Origin: CALARM01 sp964431735
GTDB taxonomy: Bacteria > Vulcanimicrobiota > SpSt-956 > JAKJGF01
DNA length: 44,146 nt
Reading direction: 5' to 3'
NCBI GenBank assembly: GCA_964431735.1
Contig: CAYSLJ010000044.1
Coordinates: 1-44,146 of the forward strand
Shown: piece after piece, positions 13,818 through 22,564 of the stretch
Position numbering within the stretch: position 1 is the stretch's first letter
Layout: every line of letters begins with the position of its first letter
Made by a program: the position numbers and the translations under genes
The notes under the pieces: model-generated
Told to the model about the DNA's origin: nothing
The model's input: only the letters and a program-made list of their open reading frames with translations
The model's database searches: none

Positions 13818-14936
13818 TTACTCCAACCCGTTTAATGGTATGGTGAATACAAATGTAGTACCTTCTCCCGGTCTTGTTTCAAAGGTAATTTCTCCTCTGT
13901 GACTTTCTATTATCTGTTTTACGATAGCCATACCAAGACCTGTTCCCCCTACCGTATGTTTTGTCACAAAGGGCTCAAAGATTTTTTCTCTTATATCTTC
14001 AGGTATGCCGCATCCGTTATCTGTAATTGAAAAACGAACTTTATCTTCCTGTTTTTCAATTTTCAGAGTAATCTTTTTTTCCTGTTTTTTACCTTTGAGT
14101 GCCTCTATGGAGTTTCTTATAAGGTTTACAATTACCCGTTCCAGTTTTTTCCTGTCTGCCATTATATCCATGTCAAAAAAACTTTCCACTTCAAAGAGGA
14201 TATTATTTTCTTTCAATTTATTTGCCAGCAGTCCTCTGACTTTAAGTGTCAGTTCTGAAATGGAAATACTCTGAATGTCAAGCTCTTTTTTCCCTCTGGA
14301 AAAATCCAGCACTTCCCTTATGAGAGCATTGAGTTCTTCCACTGCATCATTTATAATGTCCACACATTCGGCTATAATGTCATCTTTTGATGTCTCTTTT
14401 ATGAGATTTGTAATATTTTCGATAGATGCAAGGGGATTCTTGAAATCATGAATTATCATATTGGCAGCAAGGCCAATAGCTGCGATTTTTTCTTTTTCCA
14501 GATATTTTTTATAATTTTCTGCATTTTCTATAATATTTGTGGCAGCTTTAAGATATAGCTGGAAGGTTTTATCATGTTCTTCAGGTATTTCTTTTGAGTC
14601 TGTTTTGATAAATAATAAAAATCTATTTGGTTTCTTTGTTATAAACGTATATACAAGCTTTCCTTCTATATATTGTTTTTCTTTATCAGGCTCTATGATG
14701 GGAGATAATTTTTTCAGTATATCCTGGATTTTTTCATTACTGTAAGAACCACTGCTAACGTGAGGGTAAAATCTGGTTCTCTTTTTCTTAACTAAAAAAG
14801 CACTGCCTGTATTTGTAAGGATTAATGTATGTTTCAACAGAGTCTGCAGCAATTTTCCTGCATCTGAAATATCTATCCCGTTAAGTGAAGAAATTGATTT
14901 CAATATTTGTTGAAGGCTTTTTATCTCCTTATCCAC
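13818..14936 (-). CDS. soluble sensor histidine kinase
   Basis: The 372-aa protein has an N-terminal sensor of about 140 residues, possibly GAF-like, with no membrane helix. A dimerisation helix follows with the phospho-acceptor box MIIHDFKNPLAS (His163). The HATPase domain comes next: N-box VNLIRNSIEAL, G1 DNGCGIPEDI, F-box IFEPFVTK and G2 GGTGLGMAIV. All key residues are present, so it should autophosphorylate. The start is a GTG at 14934-14936. It lies 240 nt downstream of the response-regulator/kinase fusion on the same strand, so the two may form one signalling chain. No DNA-binding response regulator is nearby. Confidence 0.88.
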   Translation of the reverse strand: MDKEIKSLQQILKSISSLNGIDISDAGKLLQTLLKHTLILTNTGSAFLVKKKRTRFYPHVSSGSYSNEKIQDILKKLSPIIEPDKEKQYIEGKLVYTFITKKPNRFLLFIKTDSKEIPEEHDKTFQLYLKAATNIIENAENYKKYLEKEKIAAIGLAANMIIHDFKNPLASIENITNLIKETSKDDIIAECVDIINDAVEELNALIREVLDFSRGKKELDIQSISISELTLKVRGLLANKLKENNILFEVESFFDMDIMADRKKLERVIVNLIRNSIEALKGKKQEKKITLKIEKQEDKVRFSITDNGCGIPEDIREKIFEPFVTKHTVGGTGLGMAIVKQIIESHRGEITFETRPGEGTTFVFTIPLNGLE

Positions 14937-15176
14937 CTTATATTTTTTATGAAATATTTATTGTCTTTAATATATTTATATGAAAATAATGAAGTCTTAT
15001 GCTTCACTGTCTATTCATTTTCATATCTGGTTATGACCGCTCAGGTCATGTCTGTTAGATTATCAATAAAAATTTCAAAGGGATGCCTTTCTTCATCCAC
15101 TGAGTTTTTAGAAAATTAATAGTATATATTTTCTGTAATTTCTATTCTTATGAAAAAAATCCTCCAATCACTGAAG
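14937..15176. other. gap between two histidine kinase genes
   Basis: This 240-nt AT-rich spacer holds a 6-bp hairpin ATGACC/GGTCAT (15033-15049) and a 7-bp AGAAAAT/ATTTTCT repeat (15110-15134). Neither is followed by a T-run in the leftward direction. I see no gene and no convincing promoter. Confidence 0.4.
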
Positions 15177-16304
15177 CTATGTTTCTTTTACAGGTAAATA
15201 TATATGGAAGGTACTGCCTTTACCATAAATACTTTCAGCCCCTATTATACCATCATGATTTTTAATTATGCCATAGGAAGTGGACAGACCCAGCCCCACT
15301 CCTACAGTGTTTTTTGTCGTGAAAAAGGGGAGGAAAATATTTTCCAGATCGTCTTCCTTTATGCCTTTACCTGTATCTGTAATAGAAATACAAACATATA
15401 TGTCCCGGATGTTAGAAATTTTGCTTTTCAATGTTTCAGGAACGGCTGTTCTGCAGGTTTTTATTGTGATTTTACCACCATTCTCCATAGCTTCTCTTGC
15501 ATTTATAAGTATATTAAGAAAGGACTGAAAAAGTAATTTCCCGTCTCCGAATATCTTTTCTTCATTGTTTTCAATATGCAATTCTATTTCTATGACCGGT
15601 TCTCTGGGATAAGTTTCACTGAAAAATTCGACAACTTTTTCCAGGAAATTTTGAATTTCCAGATGTACAGGCATAACTTTTTTATTTTCCGCAAAATCAA
15701 GCAATTGCTTTATGAGATATTTCATTCTCGTAGTTGAATTCATTATTTTTTCAACATATTCTTTCTGTTTTCCTTCTATACTACTCTGTAATATCTCGCT
15801 ATAACAGAATATGACACTGAGGAGGTTGTTGAAATTATGGGCCATGCCTTCGGCAAGTATGCCTAAAGATGCCATTTTCTGAGCTTCCATGATGACTTTC
15901 TGATAGCTTATATTTTCTTCATGCATTCTTCTGAGATTTAGCTGTGTTTTTACCCTTGCCAGTACTTCCGAACTGTTAAAGGGTTTTGTTATGTAATCTA
16001 CTGCCCCTAAAGACAATCCTCTTACTTTATCTGTTGTTTCTGTCATGGCTGTTATAAATATAACAGGAATATCTTTTATTTCTTCGTTGGCTTTAAGCAT
16101 TTCACATACTTCATAACCATCTTTTACAGGCATCATAATATCCAGCAGGATTAAATCGGGTTTTTCTGACACAGCCAGGTTGTAGCCATCATTGCCGTTT
16201 TTTGCTTCCAGAACCCTGTAACTCTCTTTCATGAGAGATTTTGTCAGAAGTTTTATGTTTATGAGATTATCGTCTACTATAAGCACACATGGAGGAGAAT
16301 GCAT
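15177..16304 (-). CDS. receiver domain fused to histidine kinase
   Basis: The 375-aa hybrid is built in the order receiver then kinase. The receiver (1-125) has Asp11 and Asp12, phospho-acceptor Asp55 in LLDIMMP, and Lys107 in ITKPFN. The kinase begins with box EGMAHNFNNLLS (His156) and continues with N-box NILINAREAM, G1 DTGKGI and G2 GVGLGLSTSYG. This receiver-first layout without membrane helices is usual for kinases that take phosphate from another kinase and feed it on. A very strong ribosome site AAGGAGG lies 7 nt before the ATG, and a promoter is at 16344-16372. The downstream soluble kinase at 13818-14936 is a likely partner. Confidence 0.9.
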   Translation of the reverse strand: MHSPPCVLIVDDNLINIKLLTKSLMKESYRVLEAKNGNDGYNLAVSEKPDLILLDIMMPVKDGYEVCEMLKANEEIKDIPVIFITAMTETTDKVRGLSLGAVDYITKPFNSSEVLARVKTQLNLRRMHEENISYQKVIMEAQKMASLGILAEGMAHNFNNLLSVIFCYSEILQSSIEGKQKEYVEKIMNSTTRMKYLIKQLLDFAENKKVMPVHLEIQNFLEKVVEFFSETYPREPVIEIELHIENNEEKIFGDGKLLFQSFLNILINAREAMENGGKITIKTCRTAVPETLKSKISNIRDIYVCISITDTGKGIKEDDLENIFLPFFTTKNTVGVGLGLSTSYGIIKNHDGIIGAESIYGKGSTFHIYLPVKET

Positions 16305-16343
16305 GTAATTCCTCCTTGAAGTTTTTATTATGAATTTTTATAT

Positions 16344-16372
16344 ATAATAGCAGATTACGTTTAAGTAAACAA
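16344..16372 (-). promoter_or_regulatory. sigma70-like promoter for the receiver-kinase gene
   Basis: Minus-strand TTGTTT (16367-16372) and TATTAT (16344-16349) are 17 nt apart, about 40 nt upstream of the start codon at 16304. Confidence 0.55.
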
Positions 16373-16389
16373 GGAGGTGGTAAAATAAA

Positions 16390-16418
16390 TTGACTTTTTG
16401 AGTGGATTTTGATATTAT
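16390..16418 (+). promoter_or_regulatory. sigma70-like promoter before the nuclease-domain fragment
   Basis: TTGACT (16390-16395) and TATTAT (16413-16418) are 17 nt apart and point rightward, back to back with the promoter at 16344-16372. It lies 22 nt before the first possible start of the truncated nuclease-like gene. Confidence 0.6.
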
Positions 16419-16440
16419 TAAATTGTAGGAAACTGTATAA

Positions 16441-17085
16441 TTGGTAAATTTATATAATTTCATTATATTTATTACTCTATTATATTATTTTGGCCTGTTA
16501 ACCATAGATACCCGGTTCAGAGGAACATTATTACTGACCATACCAAATGAAGTAATAAAAAAGTTGTATTATGAATATATAAGAGAAGGTTACAGAGATA
16601 CGAAGATATTCAATATAGATTTATATAAGCTTGGAAATTTATTCAGTGAAATGGCTTATACAGGCAAATGGGAAGATTTATTTCTCTATCTTTCTTCTGA
16701 AATGAATAAACAGACTTCTTTACGGGATTATATAAATGGAGAAAAAGCCATTCAGACCTTTATAAGAGTCTATCTGAATGTATCCAATTATTATATAACT
16801 AAAAGCGAACAGGAATTGAATAAAGGATATGGAGATATAGTATTAATACCGAATTTATTGCAGTATCCTGATATAAGTTTTTCATATATAATAGAAGTAA
16901 AGTATATGAGTATAACAGAATACAGTGAAAAGAAGTTAGCAGATAAAATTAATGAAGCCAGAAAAGAATTGAAGCAGTATGAAGAGGATGATGCATTTGG
17001 GAAGTTTAAAGGAAGGACTGAATTACTGAAGATAATACTTGTTTTTTGCGGCGTTGAGTTGAAATATAGAGAATTGTTTCTTTGA
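16441..17085 (+). pseudogene. truncated PD-(D/E)XK nuclease-like domain (C-terminal part of AAA-ATPase/nuclease family)
   Basis: The 214 residues match the C-terminal half of a common family in which an AAA-like ATPase is followed by a PD-(D/E)XK nuclease domain. Visible marks are LLYYFGLLTI, then IPNEVIKKLYYEYI, GDIVLIP with the catalytic Asp, and IIEVKYM giving the Glu-x-Lys. The N-terminal ATPase part, normally over 300 residues, is absent: an in-frame stop directly precedes the TTG start at 16441. The nuclease motifs are intact and a promoter lies just upstream, so a short product is possible, with AGGA 10 nt before the TTG. I read it as a 5'-deleted remnant at the boundary between the two parts of the window. 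Confidence 0.7.
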
Positions 17086-17237
17086 TTGTAACCTGGATAA
17101 TATGATTAAATTAAATTATAAAAGTGTCGATAATAGATTGTAAAGAGAAAAGTAAGTAAAAAAATAGAATAAATTCTCTTGTAATGGTTGATACAGAAGG
17201 ATTATCATGAAATTAATTAATTTAAAAAGGGGAATAT

Positions 17238-18212
17238 ATGTTTAATGATAAAATAATATTACTCACAGGCGGAACAGGCTCATTCGGCCAGAAATTTACA
17301 GAAATAATGCTTGAAAAATATAGTCCTAAAGTCATAAGAATCTTCAGCCGTGATGAATTAAAACAGTGGGAAATGCATAAAAAGTTCAATCATGATAAGC
17401 AGTTAAGATTTTTTCTCGGTGATATAAGAGATAAAGACAGGCTGGACAGAGCTATGGATGATGTGGATATAGTAGTTCATGCTGCAGCTTTAAAACAGGT
17501 GCCTGCATGTGAATATAATCCTTTTGAAGCTGTGAAAACCAATATTTTTGGTGCACAGAATATAATAGATACGGCTATTAATCACAATGTACGTAAAGTT
17601 ATTGCATTGAGTACTGATAAAGCTGTCAGCCCTGTTAATTTATATGGTGCTACTAAATTATGTATGGAAAAATTGTTTATTGCTGCCAATGCATATGTAG
17701 GAACAACAAGAAACACCAAAATGTCCTGTGTTAGATATGGCAACGTAGTAGGCAGCAGAGGAAGTGTTATACCTTTATTTAAAGAGCAGAACAGCAATGG
17801 TACTCTTTTTATTACTCATGAGTCTATGACACGCTTCTGGATTACTTTAGAACAGGGGGTTGAATTTGTTATTCAATCTATGAATATAATGCATGGCGGT
17901 GAAATATTTGTTCCTAAAATACCGAGTATGAAGATTACAGAACTTGCCAGAGCTATTGCTCCAGAAAGTGATATTCAGATTACAGGTATAAGGCCGGGAG
18001 AAAAAATTCATGAAAGTCTTTTAACTGAAGATGAAGCAAGGCATTCACTGGAGTTTGATAAGTTTTTTATTATTGAACCGGAATATTCATGGTGGAAAAG
18101 GGATAGAGAAACTGGTGGGAAGCCTTTACCTGAAGGTTTCACGTATAGGAGCGATAATAATGATATATGGTTACAGATAGAAGACCTGAGAGAGATTGTT
18201 GAGGATAAGTAA
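17238..18212 (+). CDS. pseB: UDP-GlcNAc 4,6-dehydratase (inverting)
   Basis: PseB converts UDP-GlcNAc to the 4-keto-6-deoxy-L-arabino sugar, the first step of pseudaminic acid synthesis. The 324-aa protein shows the Rossmann motif GGTGSFG near residue 11, STDKA, the YGATKLCMEK block with the Tyr-x-x-x-Lys pair, and RYGNVVGSRGSVIPLF, all typical of PseB rather than of retaining dehydratases. AAGGGG lies 5 nt before the ATG. First gene of a compact rightward cluster; pseC follows with a gap of 4 nt. Confidence 0.95.
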   Translation: MFNDKIILLTGGTGSFGQKFTEIMLEKYSPKVIRIFSRDELKQWEMHKKFNHDKQLRFFLGDIRDKDRLDRAMDDVDIVVHAAALKQVPACEYNPFEAVKTNIFGAQNIIDTAINHNVRKVIALSTDKAVSPVNLYGATKLCMEKLFIAANAYVGTTRNTKMSCVRYGNVVGSRGSVIPLFKEQNSNGTLFITHESMTRFWITLEQGVEFVIQSMNIMHGGEIFVPKIPSMKITELARAIAPESDIQITGIRPGEKIHESLLTEDEARHSLEFDKFFIIEPEYSWWKRDRETGGKPLPEGFTYRSDNNDIWLQIEDLREIVEDK

Positions 18213-18216
18213 ATTT

Positions 18217-19371
18217 ATGATACCTTATGGAAGACAATTGATTGATGAATACGATATAAATGAAGTAATCAATGTGCTGAAATCTGACTATCTTACACAG
18301 GGAGCAAAGATATCTGAGTTTGAAAAAGCTCTCTGTGAATATACAGGTGCTAAATATTGTGTTGCTCTTTCCAGCGGTACTGCAGCACTTCACCTTGCCG
18401 TAGCTTCTTTAGATATAGATAGAGGGAAAGATGGAATTACCACGCCTAATACCTTTGTCGCTTCAGCTAACTGCTTGATTTATAATGGTTTGAAACCGGT
18501 ATTTGCTGATATAGATGAAAGAACTTATAATATAAATGTGGAAGAGATAAAAGGAAAAATTAATGAGAATACCAGGGTTATTATACCAGTGGATTTTGCC
18601 GGGCAACCTGCAGATATGAAAGAAATTTATAAACTGGCAAAATATAATAAATTATTTCTAATTGAAGATGCTTCTCATGCAATTGGTTCTAGATATGAAG
18701 ACGGAAGTTTTGTTGGGAGTTGTAAATATTCGGATATGACCACTTTTTCTTTTCATCCTGTTAAAACAATAACAACAGGAGAAGGTGGTGCAGTTACTAC
18801 TAATAATGAAGAGTTATATGAGCGATTAATATTATTAAGAACTCATGGTATAACTAAGAAAGAGAAATATTTAAAAATAAATCCAGGACCATGGTACTAT
18901 GAAATGCAGGCACTGGGATTTAATTACAGATTGACAGATATTCAGGCTGCTCTTGGTATAAGTCAGTTAAGAAAACTTGATTTTTTTGTAAAAAGAAGAA
19001 GAGAAATTGTAAAAAAATATAACGAAGCATTTAAAGATGTAGATTTTCTTATAATACCTTTTGAAAAGGCTGATGTTTATTCAGCTTTTCATTTATATGT
19101 TTTACTTGTAGATTTTGAAAGATTTCGAAAATCAAGAACACGTATAATGGAAGAACTGAAAGATAAAGATATTGGGACTCAGGTTCATTATATTCCTGTG
19201 CATACTCAACCTTATTATCAGGAGAATTTTGGTTTTAACTATGGAGATTATCCAATTGCCGAACATTATTATGCAAAAACTTTAAGCATTCCACTTTATC
19301 CAGAAATGACTGATAACGATGTAGATTGTGTTATAAAAAATATTGTGTCTTTATTAAAGAGCCTGAGTTAA
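18217..19371 (+). CDS. pseC: UDP-4-amino-4,6-dideoxy sugar aminotransferase
   Basis: PseC is a PLP enzyme that puts an amino group on C4 of the PseB product using glutamate. The predicted 384-aa protein starts MIPYGRQ, as members of the family do, so I choose ATG 18217 over an upstream in-frame TTG at 18196 that overlaps pseB. PLP-binding marks include SSGTAALHLA, EDASHAIG and the Schiff-base Lys183 in FHPVKTITTGEGG. The tail HYIPVHTQPYYQ is also typical. The 4-nt gap to pseB suggests coupling. Confidence 0.95.
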   Translation: MIPYGRQLIDEYDINEVINVLKSDYLTQGAKISEFEKALCEYTGAKYCVALSSGTAALHLAVASLDIDRGKDGITTPNTFVASANCLIYNGLKPVFADIDERTYNINVEEIKGKINENTRVIIPVDFAGQPADMKEIYKLAKYNKLFLIEDASHAIGSRYEDGSFVGSCKYSDMTTFSFHPVKTITTGEGGAVTTNNEELYERLILLRTHGITKKEKYLKINPGPWYYEMQALGFNYRLTDIQAALGISQLRKLDFFVKRRREIVKKYNEAFKDVDFLIIPFEKADVYSAFHLYVLLVDFERFRKSRTRIMEELKDKDIGTQVHYIPVHTQPYYQENFGFNYGDYPIAEHYYAKTLSIPLYPEMTDNDVDCVIKNIVSLLKSLS

Positions 19372-19386
19372 GAGGTGCGTATTTTT

Positions 19387-20013
19387 ATGGAGACAAATCA
19401 GATTAAATTTTGGAATGGCCAGTTTGGTAAAGAATATACTGAAAGAAATATTTTTTCTTCTAATGAACTTGATGATTTATATATATTAAGATATGGTATT
19501 AGCAGGAGATTAATGAATGAAGAATTTTTATATACAATTCAAGAAGAAAGGGATATTAAAATTTTAGAAGTTGGATGTAATATTGGAATACAATTGAGAC
19601 ATTTACAAATTATGGGATTTAATCATTTATATGGGATTGAATTACAAAGATATGCTGTGGAAAAAGCAAAAGTACATACAAAAAATGTCCATATTATTCA
19701 AGGTTCTATATTTGATATACCTTTTAAAGATGGATATTTTGATTTAATCTTTACGTCAGGTGTTTTGATACATATTGATCCCAATAATCTTATTTATGCA
19801 ATGAAAGAGATTTGTAGATGTACTAAAAAATATATATGGGGTTTTGAATATTATTCAGATAAGTTACAGGAAATAATTTATAGGGGAAATAAAGGGGTAT
19901 TGTGGAAACAAAATTTTAGTAAACTTTTTCTAGATAATTTCAAGAACTTAACATTAGTGAAAGAAAAAAATATAAATACATTAATGATGATATTATTGAT
20001 CAAATGTATTTAA
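19387..20013 (+). CDS. SAM-dependent methyltransferase of pseudaminic-acid clusters
   Basis: This 208-aa class I methyltransferase has motif I ILEVGCNIGIQLRHL and a later SGVLIHIDP block. The opening METNQIKFWNGQFGKEY resembles the methylases often found inside pseudaminic acid clusters. It probably methylates the sugar or a sugar nucleotide, but the position is unknown. ATG 19387 is preferred over the in-frame GTG at 19375; AGAGGTG lies about 10 nt before it. By eye the gene is richer in A and T than its neighbours, which may mean separate acquisition. Confidence 0.8.
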   Translation: METNQIKFWNGQFGKEYTERNIFSSNELDDLYILRYGISRRLMNEEFLYTIQEERDIKILEVGCNIGIQLRHLQIMGFNHLYGIELQRYAVEKAKVHTKNVHIIQGSIFDIPFKDGYFDLIFTSGVLIHIDPNNLIYAMKEICRCTKKYIWGFEYYSDKLQEIIYRGNKGVLWKQNFSKLFLDNFKNLTLVKEKNINTLMMILLIKCI

Positions 20014-20032
20014 TATGTAAGGAATAAGCTAT

Positions 20033-20881
20033 ATGAGAATTGGCGTAATTATCCAGGCAAGAACATCTTCAACGAGATTACCTGGTAAAGTTTTAAAAGA
20101 ACTTCCCTATGGCAGCGGAATAACTGTACTGGAGCAAGTAATAAGAAGAGTAAGACAGGCAACTAAGATAAATGAAATTATTATTGCAACAACTGAAGAG
20201 AAAGATGATGATATAATTATTGAAATAGCGAAAAAAGAAAAAGTGAAATATTTTAGAGGCAGTAAAGAACATGTTCTTTCTCGCTATTATTATGCAGCTA
20301 AAGAGCATTATCTTGATATTGTAGTAAGAGTAACTTCTGATTGTCCATGTATTGATCCATGTATAATAGATGATATTATCTCTTATCATATTGATAATCT
20401 CAATGATTACACATCAAACAGCCTGGATAGAACCTTCCCTCACGGGCTTGATGCAGAGGTTTTCGCTGTTAAAGCTTTAAATATGGCTTATGAAGATTCA
20501 ACGGAAGTCTATGAGAAAGAACATGTAACTCCTTATATTTATAAAAGCCATTATAAGAAATTTAAAATTGCTCAGGTTCGTGCAGATGAAGGATTGAACC
20601 GGCCTGACATCAGAATTACCCTTGATACTGAAAATGATTATATTTTATTATGCGCTGTTTATGATTATTTATATCATAAAAATAAATTTTTCTCTGCAGA
20701 AGATATAGTGAAATTATTTACCGAAAAACCATGGATTGGAATGATTAATAAAACCGTTATGCAAAAGAAAATATTTGATACTCTTGAAGAAGAAATAGAT
20801 GAAGCTATTAAGTTGTTGAATTTACAGGATTTAAATAGAACAAAGGTTTATTTAATGAATAAATTAAGAAATGGACTTTAA
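20033..20881 (+). CDS. SpsF-like CMP-sugar (cytidylyl) transferase
   Basis: The 282-aa protein opens MRIGVIIQARTSSTRLPGKVL, the nucleotide-binding signature of the SpsF/CMP-KDO synthetase family. Other marks are RVTSDCPCIDP, DYTSNSLDRTFPHGLDAEVF and RITLDTENDY. In pseudaminic acid synthesis PseF activates the sugar with CTP. Since no standard PseF is present, this protein probably fills that role. The C-terminal 60 residues are helical and Lys-rich, an extension beyond the catalytic core. AAGGA lies 10 nt before the ATG. Confidence 0.82.
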   Translation: MRIGVIIQARTSSTRLPGKVLKELPYGSGITVLEQVIRRVRQATKINEIIIATTEEKDDDIIIEIAKKEKVKYFRGSKEHVLSRYYYAAKEHYLDIVVRVTSDCPCIDPCIIDDIISYHIDNLNDYTSNSLDRTFPHGLDAEVFAVKALNMAYEDSTEVYEKEHVTPYIYKSHYKKFKIAQVRADEGLNRPDIRITLDTENDYILLCAVYDYLYHKNKFFSAEDIVKLFTEKPWIGMINKTVMQKKIFDTLEEEIDEAIKLLNLQDLNRTKVYLMNKLRNGL

Positions 20882-20883
20882 CT

Positions 20884-21642
20884 ATGTACCTGCCAGGTTT
20901 AAAACTGTGGTCTACAAATAAACATTATATAAATGAGGCTATGAGGCTTTATGAACTGGGTTTTTATAATTATATTGAATTATACAGTGTTCCTGGTTCA
21001 TATAATGATTTTATTCCTTTTTGGAAAGAGTTAGAAGTTCCTTATATTATTCATGGACCCCATTATAGAGGTGGATTGAACCTTTCCCAAAAAGAATGTA
21101 AAAGTAAAAATCTCAGACTTGTAGAAGAAGCACTTAAATTTGCTGATACATTAAATGCCAGAAATATTATTTTTCATCCAGGTGTAGACGGAGATACAGA
21201 GGAGACTGTTATACAATTGAATGAGATAAAGGACAGAAGAATACTAATAGAAAATAAACCCTGCATGGCTCTTGATGGTGGACTGAGATGTAACGGAAGT
21301 TCCCCGGAAGAAATTAATTTTATTATGAAACATGCAAATGTTGGATTTTGCCTTGATATAGGACATGCTGTATGTGCTGCAAATGCCTGTAAAATTTTTC
21401 CTTTAGACTATGTAAAAACTTTTATAACATTAAATCCTGATATGTACCATCTTACAGATGGTGATTATTATAGTCTTTACGACAGGCATGAGCATTTTAC
21501 AAAGGGTAATTTTCCCATAAAAGAAATATGTAATATATTACCTGATAAATGTTACATAACTGTTGAAACTGTAAAGGATTCCAATGATAATTTAAATGAT
21601 TTTATAGAAGATATAAATTATTTGACTTTTATAGGAGTTTAA
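20884..21642 (+). CDS. TIM-barrel protein of the xylose isomerase/endonuclease IV superfamily
   Basis: The 252-aa protein has the metal-binding pattern of this superfamily: HGPHYRGG, IIFHPGVDGDTEE, ILIENKP, FCLDIGHAV, MYHLTDGD and a final TVETV. Those His, Glu and Asp residues normally hold two or three zinc or other divalent ions. Members include sugar-phosphate isomerases and epimerases, hydroxypyruvate isomerase and DNA endonuclease IV. In a sugar cluster an isomerase or epimerase, or a phosphatase-like role, is more likely than DNA repair. It begins 2 nt after the upstream stop codon and is likely cotranslated. Its step in the pathway is open. Confidence 0.75.
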   Translation: MYLPGLKLWSTNKHYINEAMRLYELGFYNYIELYSVPGSYNDFIPFWKELEVPYIIHGPHYRGGLNLSQKECKSKNLRLVEEALKFADTLNARNIIFHPGVDGDTEETVIQLNEIKDRRILIENKPCMALDGGLRCNGSSPEEINFIMKHANVGFCLDIGHAVCAANACKIFPLDYVKTFITLNPDMYHLTDGDYYSLYDRHEHFTKGNFPIKEICNILPDKCYITVETVKDSNDNLNDFIEDINYLTFIGV

Positions 21643-21650
21643 TAGGATCT

Positions 21651-22547
21651 GTGTTTACTTTAATTGAAGAAAAATTTTATTATCAGATGTTATTAATACG
21701 TGTATTTGAAGAAACTATTTTTAAATTATTTGAAAAAGGAGAGATATCTGGAACTACTCATGGATATACAGGACAGGAAGCCATTGCAGTAGGCGTTATA
21801 AATCATCTTGATGATAAAGATATTATTGTAAGTAATCATCGCTGTCATGGACATTATCTGGCCAGAACAGGTGATACAGAAGGTTTAATGGCAGAATTGA
21901 TGGGTAAATCTAGCGGTCTGTGCAGAGGTTATGGAGGAAGTCAGCATTTATACAGGGATAATTTTTATACCAATGGCATACAGGGCAGTATGGTTCCTGT
22001 AGCAGGTGGAATTGCCATGGCTGAAAAAAAGAAAAAATCAGATGCTATTGTTGTTTTGTTTATAGGTGATGGTACCTTTGGCCAGGGTGTTATATATGAA
22101 GCGTTTAATATGATGTCTTTATGGAACCTTCCTGTATTAATTGTTGTAGAGAATAATTTTTACGCCCAATCAACTCATATATCACTTAATATGTCAGGTA
22201 CATTATTGGATCGTGCAAAAGCTTTTAATATTTCTGCCGACCATATAAAGAGTAATAATATAATGGAGCTTTATCAATTATTCGATGAAATAGTTAAATC
22301 TATTAGATATAATAAAAAACCTTATATGCAGATTATTGATACATATCGTCTATGCCCTCATAGCAAGGGAGATGACCATCGTTCACCGGAAGAAATAGAA
22401 GAATGGAAACATAATGATCCTCTGAAAATATTAGAAAAACGGATAGAGAGGAAGAAACAATTGGAGATTGTCGGGGAAGTTATGGAAAAAATTAATAAAT
22501 CTGTGATGGATGCCAGGAATTGCAGTTTACCTGCATGTATATTTTGA
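21651..22547 (+). CDS. 2-oxoacid dehydrogenase E1 alpha subunit (thiamine diphosphate dependent)
   Basis: The 298-aa protein matches the alpha subunit of pyruvate, branched-chain or acetoin dehydrogenases. Marks are THGYTGQEAIAVG, the GYGGSQHLY loop with its His, and the thiamine diphosphate motif beginning GDGTFGQG (from 139) and ending VENN about 30 residues later. E1 decarboxylates a 2-oxoacid and passes the resulting acyl group to a lipoyl lysine. It starts with GTG at 21651. Within a sugar cluster it is out of place, but the next genes include its beta subunit and two lipoyl-domain acyltransferases. At about 300 residues it is short; mitochondrial-type forms have about 360. Confidence 0.9.
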   Translation: MFTLIEEKFYYQMLLIRVFEETIFKLFEKGEISGTTHGYTGQEAIAVGVINHLDDKDIIVSNHRCHGHYLARTGDTEGLMAELMGKSSGLCRGYGGSQHLYRDNFYTNGIQGSMVPVAGGIAMAEKKKKSDAIVVLFIGDGTFGQGVIYEAFNMMSLWNLPVLIVVENNFYAQSTHISLNMSGTLLDRAKAFNISADHIKSNNIMELYQLFDEIVKSIRYNKKPYMQIIDTYRLCPHSKGDDHRSPEEIEEWKHNDPLKILEKRIERKKQLEIVGEVMEKINKSVMDARNCSLPACIF

Positions 22548-22564
22548 ACAGGGATGTATTATAT

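Noticed and set aside
15110..15134. AGAAAAT/ATTTTCT inverted repeat as terminator of the receiver-kinase gene
   Set aside because: The stem is AT-only apart from one pair, the loop is 11 nt, and an A-run rather than T-run follows in the direction of transcription.
16369..16390. Strong AAGGAGGTGG ribosome-site look-alike on the plus strand
   Set aside because: No start codon with an open frame follows within 15 nt, and it lies upstream of the promoter that serves the next gene. On the minus strand it overlaps the receiver-kinase promoter.
22520..22564. E1 beta start at ATG 22520 inside E1 alpha
   Set aside because: The added residues match nothing in the family, while ATG 22565 has AGGG in place and follows the alpha stop.
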